Source: a bacterium (GTDB taxonomy: Bacteria > Krumholzibacteriota > Krumholzibacteria > LZORAL124-64-63). Taken from it: 6,212 bases of DNA. Of the stretch, positions 1 to 5,581 are shown one piece after another. A model generated the notes under the pieces. It did no database searches. It had not been told where the DNA came from and worked only from the letters and a program-made list of their open reading frames with translations. Position 1 is the stretch's first letter. Every line of letters begins with the position of its first letter. Both the position numbers and the translations under genes were made by a program. Location: positions 1-6,212 of the forward strand of contig VGXH01000120.1 of NCBI GenBank assembly GCA_016873405.1, in the 5' to 3' direction.

Positions 1-789
1 GTCGAAGACGGGCATGGACTCCAGCGTCGCCGGTTCGCCAGGCAGCCCCGTGAGCAGGCCCGCATCGCGCCAGTGCACGAGCTGGTTCCTGGCGCCGTCG
101 GCGTACACGAATTCACCGTTGAGGTTCGCCGACTTGGGCCCGATGGGCACGACCGCGCCGGCGCGCGTATGGCAGGCGGCGCACTGCGTCTGGCTGGGCA
201 CACGGTACGTGAAGTTGCGCGTCGTCCCGCGATGGACCAGCGATGCGGCCTGCGAGACACCATCGAGATCCAGCACTGCATCGCTGCCGTCGGGCAGCCA
301 CACATAGGGCAGCGCGACCCAGCCGGCCGTTCGCCTGATCAGCAGGCGCGTTTCGATGATCGTCTCGTGACCCGGGCCGCGCACGCCCGTGTCAGCGGGC
401 AGGGCGAAAGTCTTGGTGATGACAGTGCCGATCGGGAAGGCAAAGGCTTCCTTCTCGTCGTACTTCGCGACCGAATCGCAGGGAATGAACACGAAGCGGT
501 ACTTGCTGGCGTAGTCCGAGAACAGCTCCGTGTTCAGGCCGTAGGGCGTACCCCTGGCGGCCGCCCCCGACGTGGGGTCGGTGGGCGTAGTGAACAGCCG
601 GTAGGTCGACAGGTGGGTGGCGTCGACCGTCAGCAGCGAGTCCCAGGCCACGGTCTCGCACGTCAGGTCGGGATCCGGCGGCAGCGGCGTGGTCGGATCG
701 TCGTCGTCGCAAGCGGCCAGCAGCACGAGCAGCGTCGACAGGACGCTCGCCAGAAGCAGGACGGTGAGGTGGTGGCTCGAGCGCTGCAC
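1..789 (-). CDS. SO2930-type diheme c-type cytochrome lipoprotein (C-terminus off left edge)
   Basis: An open frame runs without a stop from a GTG at 789-787 to the window edge (263 codons); the protein continues beyond it. Residues 1-27 form a lipoprotein signal peptide: hydrophobic from about 8 to 26, with lipobox L24-A25-A26-C27. Four Asp follow at 28-31. The mature part carries 'PYGLNTELFSDYASKYRF', 'FPIGTVITKTF', 'IIETRLLIRRTAGWVALPYVW', a c-type heme motif C203-A-A-C206-H207 and then 'PIGPKSANLN'. I recognise this order from the SO2930 family of diheme cytochromes; the second heme motif would lie off the window. The expected role is periplasmic electron transfer by a membrane-anchored cytochrome, with unknown partner. 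From memory, relatives often sit beside a parallel beta-helix protein, which could lie just off the left edge. GTG was chosen because of the GGAGGAG six bases upstream and because it begins the signal peptide exactly. Family call firm, physiological role unknown. Confidence 0.88.
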   Translation of the reverse strand, partial: MQRSSHHLTVLLLASVLSTLLVLLAACDDDDPTTPLPPDPDLTCETVAWDSLLTVDATHLSTYRLFTTPTDPTSGAAARGTPYGLNTELFSDYASKYRFVFIPCDSVAKYDEKEAFAFPIGTVITKTFALPADTGVRGPGHETIIETRLLIRRTAGWVALPYVWLPDGSDAVLDLDGVSQAASLVHRGTTRNFTYRVPSQTQCAACHTRAGAVVPIGPKSANLNGEFVYADGARNQLVHWRDAGLLTGLPGEPATLESMPVFD

Positions 790-795
790 GCCGGG

Positions 796-802
796 CTCCT
801 CC
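796..802 (-). promoter_or_regulatory. Ribosome binding site of the cytochrome gene
   Basis: The minus strand reads GGAGGAG here, six bases before the GTG at 789-787. This near-perfect Shine-Dalgarno sequence decides the non-ATG start. Confidence 0.85.
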
Positions 803-866
803 GGTTTCAGGTGAGGGAAGATCGGCCGGCGCCGCCGGGTCCCCACCGGGACGCTCCGCGCGAAAT

Positions 867-900
867 GGCCCGGCAGCATTGTAGCGCGAGCTGCCGGGCC
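867..900. repeat. Perfect 11-bp inverted repeat between propeller and cytochrome genes
   Basis: The arms GGCCCGGCAGC (867-877) and GCTGCCGGGCC (890-900) are perfectly complementary around a 12-base loop. Read on the minus strand, the hairpin lies about 80 bases after the propeller stop codon and is followed by ATTTCG, which is only a short T run. It could be a weak intrinsic terminator for the propeller gene. Its loop also contains the candidate -10 box of the cytochrome promoter, so it could equally be an operator or an attenuating structure. The repeat itself is certain; its role is not. Confidence 0.7.
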
Positions 901-907
901 AAATCAA
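878..907 (-). promoter_or_regulatory. Candidate sigma70-type promoter of the cytochrome gene
   Basis: On the minus strand, TTGATT (907-902, 4/6 match to the -35 consensus) is separated by 18 bases from TACAAT (883-878, 5/6 match to the -10 consensus). Transcription would begin near 871 and leave a leader of about 80 bases before the GTG. The region from 901 to 931 is AT-rich against a GC-rich background, which fits a promoter. The -10 box lies in the loop of the inverted repeat at 867-900. Confidence 0.5.
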
Positions 908-977
908 GACCAATGTGATCAAGTATAATCCACGTGACCCAGTATGATGGGGGCGCTGCGGCCGAACTCCGTGCTCG

Positions 978-2252
978 TCAGCTCCCCGCCCTCTTCATAT
1001 ACACCACTTCCATCGGCGCCGCCTCGTCATCCTCAGCCGCCGCGCCGCCGCCCTGCAGGGACATCGCGGCGTCCAGGAAGCCGGTCACCAGGATGGCGTT
1101 GCCGTCGGGGGTCCAGATCAGCGCGTCCTTCTTGCCGTCGCCCTGGCACTTGGCCGAGACCTGCTTGAGGAACTCGCCATCTTTTGTGAACACGTCCCAG
1201 GTGAACATGATGCCGGCCGGCTGCTCGCCGCCGGAGCGGCTGGTGGAGACCCACAGGTTGCCGTCGTTGCCGATCTCGATGGCCGAGATGTCCGACTCGG
1301 TGCGCGACATCGTGACCTTGGCGCCCGGCACCTGGGCCAGCCGCGCCTGGACGGCGGTCTGCAGGCGCTGGAATTCCTCGTCCGTGCGGTTCTTGCGTTC
1401 GTAGGCGCGCTCGATCACGCGCTGCAGCTTGCCGTCCTTGCCGTAGACGTCGATCGCGTAGCGGTTGCGGGTGCCGGCGACGTAGACGCGGCCGTCCTTG
1501 CCCGCGGCGACCTTGCGGAAGTCCACGCGGTCGGTCTTGTCCTCGTTGAACTCGAAGGCTGTGAAGTCGAGGTGGTTCTTGCGCTCGAGGAAGCGCACCT
1601 TCTCCTTGCCGGCGGCGTCCACGGTCGCGACGTAGTTGGTGAGGTCCTGGCCGGTGGTGCCGCCCTGCGCGATCGCCTCGGCGGTCACGACCAGGTCGGT
1701 GCCGTTGGTGACGCAGTCGAACAGCTGCAGGAAGCCGCCCGCGGTCGGGTCGGCGCCGCCTGGCGTGAACGAGCCGGCGGGGGTCCCGTCCAGGTTGATC
1801 TTGATGATCTTGCCGGGGAAGATCTGCGCCAAGCCCAGCGTGCCGTCCGGCATGAAGATCAGGTTGGCGGGCAGGCGCGATTCGCCCGGGCCGTCGCCTT
1901 CGCGGCTGAGCGTGGCGACGCGCTTGCCGGTCTTGTCGTACACCGGCACCTCGGCCAGGCGCGTGTCCAGCAGGTAGATGCGGCCGTCCTTGCCCACGCG
2001 AACCTGGGTGATCAGGCCGAAGATGTCCTCGCTCTCATCGCCGCCGACGCGCCAGACTTCCTGCAGCGCCACGGTTTCGCGCCCCTTGCTCGGCTGCGCG
2101 CCGTTGACCACGCGGGTCACGCCGTCCTTGACGGTGATCGTGGGGGCGGCGAAGGCGGTGGCGGCAGCCAGCGTCATCATCAGCATGGCCAGCGCGGCCA
2201 CCTTGGCGTGGAACGGGCGGACGCCCGCGTTCGTGACCAACCTTGCCATCAT
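978..2252 (-). CDS. Secreted six-bladed beta-propeller (NHL-like) protein
   Basis: The 424-residue product has an N-terminal Sec signal peptide: basic residues R4, R12 and K17, a hydrophobic core at about 18-34, and a likely cleavage after A35 or A36 (AFA-A). The mature part repeats blade-like units in which a 'GKDGRIYLLD'-type turn is followed by a strand and a 'VYDKTGK'-type turn: 'VGKDGRIYLLDTRLAEVPVY', 'MPDGTLGLAQIFPGKIIKIN', 'AGKDGRVYVAGTRNRYAIDV', 'GNDGNLWVSTS' and 'TPDGNAILVTG'. The motif 'REGDGPGE' is typical of the six-bladed propeller proteins common in Gemmatimonadota-like bacteria. No catalytic residues are evident; such proteins are usually binding or scaffold domains in the periplasm or outside the cell, ligand unknown. 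An ATG lies eight codons upstream at 2276, but GAGGGGAG at 2256-2263 favours the ATG pair at 2252 and 2249. The tail is Gly/Ala/acidic (GGGAAAEDDEAA). Fold call good, function unknown. Confidence 0.85.
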   Translation of the reverse strand: MMARLVTNAGVRPFHAKVAALAMLMMTLAAATAFAAPTITVKDGVTRVVNGAQPSKGRETVALQEVWRVGGDESEDIFGLITQVRVGKDGRIYLLDTRLAEVPVYDKTGKRVATLSREGDGPGESRLPANLIFMPDGTLGLAQIFPGKIIKINLDGTPAGSFTPGGADPTAGGFLQLFDCVTNGTDLVVTAEAIAQGGTTGQDLTNYVATVDAAGKEKVRFLERKNHLDFTAFEFNEDKTDRVDFRKVAAGKDGRVYVAGTRNRYAIDVYGKDGKLQRVIERAYERKNRTDEEFQRLQTAVQARLAQVPGAKVTMSRTESDISAIEIGNDGNLWVSTSRSGGEQPAGIMFTWDVFTKDGEFLKQVSAKCQGDGKKDALIWTPDGNAILVTGFLDAAMSLQGGGAAAEDDEAAPMEVVYMKRAGS

Positions 2253-2255
2253 CGG

Positions 2256-2263
2256 CTCCCCTC
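2256..2263 (-). promoter_or_regulatory. Ribosome binding site of the propeller gene
   Basis: The minus strand reads GAGGGGAG. Counting from the AGGGG core, it lies 5 bases before the ATG at 2252 and 8 before the ATG at 2249. It would fall inside the coding region if the upstream ATG at 2276 were used, so it argues against that longer start. Confidence 0.65.
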
Positions 2264-2310
2264 GCAGTGTGCCCATCGGGCAGGTTCGTGTCCGGTTACG
2301 CGACCGCTAC

Positions 2311-2324
2311 CCGGCCCGGGCCGG
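2311..2324. repeat. Perfect 14-bp GC palindrome in the propeller leader region
   Basis: CCGGCCCGGGCCGG is its own reverse complement. It lies in the gap between the ferredoxin terminator and the propeller start. It may be chance in GC-rich DNA or a protein-binding site. The rest of the gap (2277-2398) shows only a possible minus-strand -10 box, TAGAAT at 2386-2381, with no credible -35 box. Confidence 0.4.
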
Positions 2325-2398
2325 TCTTGTTCGGCGGGATCCTTGAACCGCTTTGGCGCGGCAGGCCGCGCTCGAAGGCGATTCTACGGGATGCGGGC

Positions 2399-2435
2399 AA
2401 AAAAAGATGCGCCGGCGACCGGCGCCGGCGCATCT
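2399..2435 (-). terminator. Intrinsic terminator of the iron-sulfur protein gene
   Basis: The arms 2405-2417 and 2423-2435 pair perfectly over 13 bases (AGATGCGCCGGCG against CGCCGGCGCATCT) around a 5-base loop. On the minus strand a run of seven T (2405-2399) follows. The stem begins 18 bases after the TAA stop at 2453. This is a textbook rho-independent terminator oriented to end the iron-sulfur gene transcript, so the propeller gene needs its own promoter. Confidence 0.93.
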
Positions 2436-2452
2436 GGCAACCGTGAGCGGAC

Positions 2453-3271
2453 TTAGACCCACTGCTCCCGCACGACCTGCCCCTGCACGCCGATGACCGC
2501 CAGCTTGACCGGCACCTTGCGCGAGGCCGCGGCCACCGCCTGCTGCGCCAGGGTCAGCAGCCCGCCGCAGCAGGGCACTTCCATGATCAGCACCGTGATG
2601 GTGTCGATGCCGGCCTGGTCGATCATCGCCGTCAGCTTCTGGCGGTAGATGTCCTGGCCGTGGTCCAGCTTGGGGCAGGCCAGGGCCAGCGCCTTGCCGC
2701 GCAGGAAGCGCGGGTGGAACTCGGCGCTGGCGAACGCGCAGCAGTCGGCCGCCAGCAGCAGGTTGGCGCCCTGGAAGTAGGGGGCGCCGGGATTGACCAG
2801 GTGCAGCTGGACGGGCCACTGGCGCAGTTCCGAGGCGGCGTTCGCGGGGCCGGCCGCCGGCGCGCCGGAAGGGGCCGCGGCGCCGGCCTGCGGGAAGTGC
2901 ATCGTGCGCGAGCCCGGGCAGCCGCCGCCGCCGTGGGCAGGCTTCGGCGCCGTGGGCATCGGCTGCGGGGCGGGAGTGTGCGAGCGGCCGCCCATCAGCG
3001 CGGCGATGTCCACCGGGCCGGCGGCGGGCATGCGGGAGAGGTGCTCGTGCACCGCGTCCTCGTTGAACTCGTCGGCGTCGCGCTCCTCGATCTTGATCGC
3101 CCCCTGCGGGCACTCGCCCAGGCAGGCGCCCAGGCCGTCGCAGAGGTTGTCCGCCAGCAGGCGCGCCTTGCCGCCGATGATCTGGATGGCGCCCTCGGCG
3201 CACGACGGCACGCAGTCGCCGCAGCCGTCGCACAGGTCCTCATCGATGTGCACGATCTTCCGCACGGCCAT
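2453..3271 (-). CDS. Ferredoxin-like 4Fe-4S protein with Cys-rich C-terminal domain
   Basis: The 272-residue protein has no signal peptide or membrane segment, so it should be cytosolic. Residues 5-62 form a two-cluster ferredoxin domain. The first motif is complete, C14-x2-C17-x2-C20-x3-C24. The second reads C44-x2-L47-x2-C50-x3-C54-P55, with Leu at the second Cys position. A Pro/Ala-rich linker (about 95-147) contains 'GGGGCPGSR' with C118. The C-terminal domain (148-264) begins 'LRQWPVQLHLV' and carries 'ADCCAFASAEFH' (C177, C178), 'ACPKLD' (C199) and 'EVPCCGG' (C234, C235). I recognise this arrangement from bacterial iron-sulfur proteins usually named only '4Fe-4S dicluster protein'. The biochemical role is unknown; electron transfer or iron-sulfur/redox sensing is inferred. 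The start is supported by GGGAGG 8 bases upstream. It is divergent from the sensor kinase, shares its control region, and ends at a strong terminator. Domain call firm, function open. Confidence 0.9.
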   Translation of the reverse strand: MAVRKIVHIDEDLCDGCGDCVPSCAEGAIQIIGGKARLLADNLCDGLGACLGECPQGAIKIEERDADEFNEDAVHEHLSRMPAAGPVDIAALMGGRSHTPAPQPMPTAPKPAHGGGGCPGSRTMHFPQAGAAAPSGAPAAGPANAASELRQWPVQLHLVNPGAPYFQGANLLLAADCCAFASAEFHPRFLRGKALALACPKLDHGQDIYRQKLTAMIDQAGIDTITVLIMEVPCCGGLLTLAQQAVAAASRKVPVKLAVIGVQGQVVREQWV

Positions 3272-3279
3272 GTCCGGAG

Positions 3280-3285
3280 CCTCCC
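3280..3285 (-). promoter_or_regulatory. Ribosome binding site of the iron-sulfur protein gene
   Basis: GGGAGG on the minus strand, 8 bases before the ATG at 3271-3269. Confidence 0.8.
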
Positions 3286-3312
3286 TGGGTGTGGATCCCT
3301 GTTCGCTGGTTA

Positions 3313-3342
3313 AATATCGGACATAAGTGTCCTATTTGGCAA
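3313..3342 (-). promoter_or_regulatory. Candidate promoter of the iron-sulfur protein gene
   Basis: On the minus strand, TTGCCA (3342-3337, 4/6 match to -35) and GATATT (3318-3313, 4/6 match to -10) are separated by 18 bases. The boxes lie in a markedly AT-rich island (about 3310-3362) within GC-rich surroundings. Transcription would start near 3306, giving a leader of about 35 bases that contains the RBS. The spacer is filled by the palindrome at 3319-3332, so the promoter is probably regulated there. Confidence 0.5.
3319..3332. promoter_or_regulatory. Palindromic operator candidate GGACA-N4-TGTCC
   Basis: GGACATAAGTGTCC has perfect 5-bp half-sites around a 4-base centre. Imperfect symmetry extends outward into flanking AT-rich sequence (ATAT to the left, TATTT to the right). 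It lies between the -35 and -10 boxes of the candidate promoter of the iron-sulfur gene and about 160 bases upstream of the kinase start. That geometry suits a dimeric transcription factor. The half-site is not the FNR/CRP consensus (TTGAT or TGTGA), and I cannot name the regulator. Confidence 0.55.
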
Positions 3343-3481
3343 GACGGAATTTATCTTTTTTCGGCGAGTGGCCGCGATCACCCCTCAAGGGCCGTTTCCC
3401 GGCGACCGATACTGAACTTAGGAGTTCCCCGCGCGGCCCCGGGGTCGCGCCGGGCACAGGTTGCGCCGCCCCATTGCAGGC

Positions 3482-3486
3482 AGGAG
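3482..3486 (+). promoter_or_regulatory. Ribosome binding site deciding the kinase TTG start
   Basis: AGGAG lies six bases before the TTG at 3493. No equally good pairing was found for the ATG at 3289, the first possible start of the same open frame. Confidence 0.7.
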
Positions 3487-3492
3487 CGGGTT

Positions 3493-5553
3493 TTGGCTGG
3501 TTCCGAAGAACCGCAAAATGCCCTGACGCAGCTCGCGCACGTCTTCGCGTCGGCCCCCGACGCCGTGTTCGTCACCGACGGACCGACCGGGAGGATCGTC
3601 CACGCGAACGACGCGGCCTGCGAGTTCTGCGCGTATGCGCGCGAGGACCTGCTCGGGCGCGGGCATGCCGACCTGCTGATTCCAAGCGAACGCGCCTTTG
3701 GCGTCGCGGCCCACCAGGCCGTCTGGGCGGGGCGGCCCGTGCGAAGGCTGCCCGCGATCATCCGGCGCGCCGACGGGCGGCCGGCGCCGGTGTCGGTGTC
3801 CGCGCACGCCCTCCGCGGCGATGGCCTGATCGTGGTCATCATGAGGCCGCGCATCGCAGCCGGCGCCACGGACGACGAAGCGTCGACAGGCGAGCCGCAG
3901 ACCGATGCTGCCCACCTGCGCGAGCAGCTGCGCAACCTGGAGCGGCGCTACGCCGAGCGCACCGGCGAACTGACTGCGGCCAACCAGCAACTGACGCGCA
4001 CCATCACTGAGGCTAACCAGCGCGCGTTGGCGCTGCGCCGCACGGGCCAGCAGCGCACGCAGTTCTTCGCCACGCTGGCGCACGAGATGCGCACACCGCT
4101 CAATGCGGTGATGGGCCTGGCCGACCTGCTGACCGACATGAAGCTGAACGACGAGGCGCGCCACACCGCGCGCCTGATCCACTCCAGCGCGCGGGCCCTG
4201 GTGCGCCTGATCAACGACCTGCTGGATCATTCGCGGCTGGAGGCCGGCAAGCTCGAGCTCGTGCGCGCGCCCTACAACCTGCGCGACCTGCTGGGCGAAC
4301 TGGCCGACATCTCCGCCTCCCAGTGCGAGGACCTGGGGCTGTCTTTCTCGCTGCGTATCGAGGGCGAGCTGCCGGATCCCGTGCTGGGCGACGAGGGCCG
4401 CCTGCGGCAGGTTCTGCTGAACCTGCTGGGAAACGCGATGAAGTACACGCGCGAGGGCGGCATCACGCTCTCGGTGCGCGCGAGCGAGCCGGAAGGCGGG
4501 CGCGCTCAGGTCAATTTCCGGATCACCGACACCGGCATCGGCATCGCGCCCGCTCAGCAGGCGGAGCTGTTCCAGCCCTACAGGCAGGCGGCCGCCGGTG
4601 TGGCCGCGGGCAGCGGCAGCAGCGGGCTGGGCCTGGCCATCAGCCGCATGCTGGTCGAGCGCATGGGCGGCCGCATCGGCGTCGAGAGCGAGGAAGGCTG
4701 GGGCTCGACGTTCTGGTTCGCCCTGCCGCTGGAGCCGGCGCCTGCCGACGCCGTCGTCACCGGCGCGGCGCCCGCATCGGCGCCGGGCATTGCCGCGCGC
4801 AACAACCTGGCCGGCCGCTCCGTGCTGGTGGTCGAGGACAACCGCATCAACCAGCGCGTGGCCGTGGGCATGCTGCAGCGCCTGGGCGTGACGGCCCGGA
4901 CCGCGGACGACGGGCTGGCCGCGCTGGCGATCCTGGCCGACGAGGGTTTCGACACGGTGTTCATGGACGTGCAGATGCCCGGGCTGGACGGACTGGAGAC
5001 CACGCGCCGCCTGCGGGAAGGGCAAGCCGGCGAGCGCAACCGCGACGTGCCGGTCATCGCCATGACGGGCCATGTCTCGCGCGAGGATCGCCAGGCGTGC
5101 CTGGACGCCGGCATGAACGAGTACGTCGCCAAGCCGATCAGCGGCGAGCGGATCCGCGAGGCGCTGACGCATGTGCTGTCGGCCGTCTCCAGCGTTGACG
5201 CGGCGGACGCCGACGGCGACATCACGTTCGACCTGTGGGCGCTGGCCGACCAGCTGGACGGAGACCGCGACCTGGCGGCCGAGATCTTCACGCTGTTCCT
5301 CGAGGATGCCGCGCAGCGGCTGGCCGCGGTGGCTGCGGCGCTGCGGGCCTACGACTGCGACGGCGCCGCGGCTGAAGCCAAGACGCTCGAGGGAGCCGCG
5401 CTCAACGTGCAGGCGTCGCCGCTGGCGCGGCAGGCCGCGGCCATCGGCGCCGCCGCCCGCCGCCGCGAGTGCGAGTACGCGCAGGAGCTGGTCGCGGAGA
5501 TGACCGCCGCCCTGGACCGCCTGGGCGAGGCCTGGCGGCAGACTATCGCCTGA
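3493..5553 (+). CDS. Cytosolic hybrid sensor histidine kinase (PAS-HisKA-HATPase-REC-Hpt-like)
   Basis: The 686-residue product has no membrane segment. Domains in order: a PAS fold (about 10-122) with 'DAVFVTDGPTGRIVHANDAA'; a coiled coil (about 137-185); HisKA with H-box 'LAHEMRTPLN' and phospho-accepting H197; HATPase with N-box N310-L-L-G-N314, G1 'DTGIGI' (D346-G348-G350) and G2 'SGLGLA' (G378, G380), ending near 413; a receiver (443-560) with acidic pair E448-D449, phospho-acceptor D492, T525 and K547; and an Hpt-like four-helix domain (about 573-683). In the last, the expected 'AHTLKG' reads 'AKTLEG', with K630 in place of His, and no other His occurs in the domain. The kinase should autophosphorylate and pass phosphate to its own receiver; output and signal are unknown, and an internal signal is likely. 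The frame opens at an ATG at 3289, but those first 68 codons cross the divergent promoter and resemble no domain. TTG at 3493, with AGGAG upstream, begins just before the PAS. Divergent from the iron-sulfur gene. Confidence 0.9.
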   Translation: MAGSEEPQNALTQLAHVFASAPDAVFVTDGPTGRIVHANDAACEFCAYAREDLLGRGHADLLIPSERAFGVAAHQAVWAGRPVRRLPAIIRRADGRPAPVSVSAHALRGDGLIVVIMRPRIAAGATDDEASTGEPQTDAAHLREQLRNLERRYAERTGELTAANQQLTRTITEANQRALALRRTGQQRTQFFATLAHEMRTPLNAVMGLADLLTDMKLNDEARHTARLIHSSARALVRLINDLLDHSRLEAGKLELVRAPYNLRDLLGELADISASQCEDLGLSFSLRIEGELPDPVLGDEGRLRQVLLNLLGNAMKYTREGGITLSVRASEPEGGRAQVNFRITDTGIGIAPAQQAELFQPYRQAAAGVAAGSGSSGLGLAISRMLVERMGGRIGVESEEGWGSTFWFALPLEPAPADAVVTGAAPASAPGIAARNNLAGRSVLVVEDNRINQRVAVGMLQRLGVTARTADDGLAALAILADEGFDTVFMDVQMPGLDGLETTRRLREGQAGERNRDVPVIAMTGHVSREDRQACLDAGMNEYVAKPISGERIREALTHVLSAVSSVDAADADGDITFDLWALADQLDGDRDLAAEIFTLFLEDAAQRLAAVAAALRAYDCDGAAAEAKTLEGAALNVQASPLARQAAAIGAAARRRECEYAQELVAEMTAALDRLGEAWRQTIA

Positions 5554-5581
5554 TCCGCGCTTCCACCCGCGCGCTCTCCCG

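Noticed and set aside
73..918. A 281-codon plus-strand open frame over the cytochrome gene
   Set aside because: It is an Arg/Gly/Gln-rich shadow without motifs. The minus-strand frame with lipobox, CxxCH heme motif and RBS explains the region.
392..922. A 176-codon minus-strand frame starting at an ATG at 922
   Set aside because: It is out of frame with the cytochrome, runs through the promoter region and inverted repeat, and its sequence is Arg/Ala/Pro-rich without domain features.
924..929. TATAAT on the plus strand as a promoter
   Set aside because: There is no good -35 box at the right distance and no plus-strand gene follows it.
2381..2386. TAGAAT on the minus strand as a promoter -10 box for the propeller gene
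   Set aside because: No acceptable -35 sequence lies 15-19 bases upstream, and no extended -10 motif is present, so it was not listed as a promoter.
1572..2456. A 294-codon plus-strand frame opposite the propeller gene
   Set aside because: It crosses the terminator and the propeller signal peptide region, has biased shadow composition and no recognisable domain.
2307..3233. A 308-codon minus-strand frame overlapping the iron-sulfur gene in another phase
   Set aside because: It is Arg-rich with no motifs and reads through the intrinsic terminator. The overlapping frame has the cysteine cluster motifs and an RBS.
5554..5581. The convergent gap between kinase and amidase as a possible bidirectional terminator
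   Set aside because: The 28 bases show no convincing hairpin followed by a T run in either direction.
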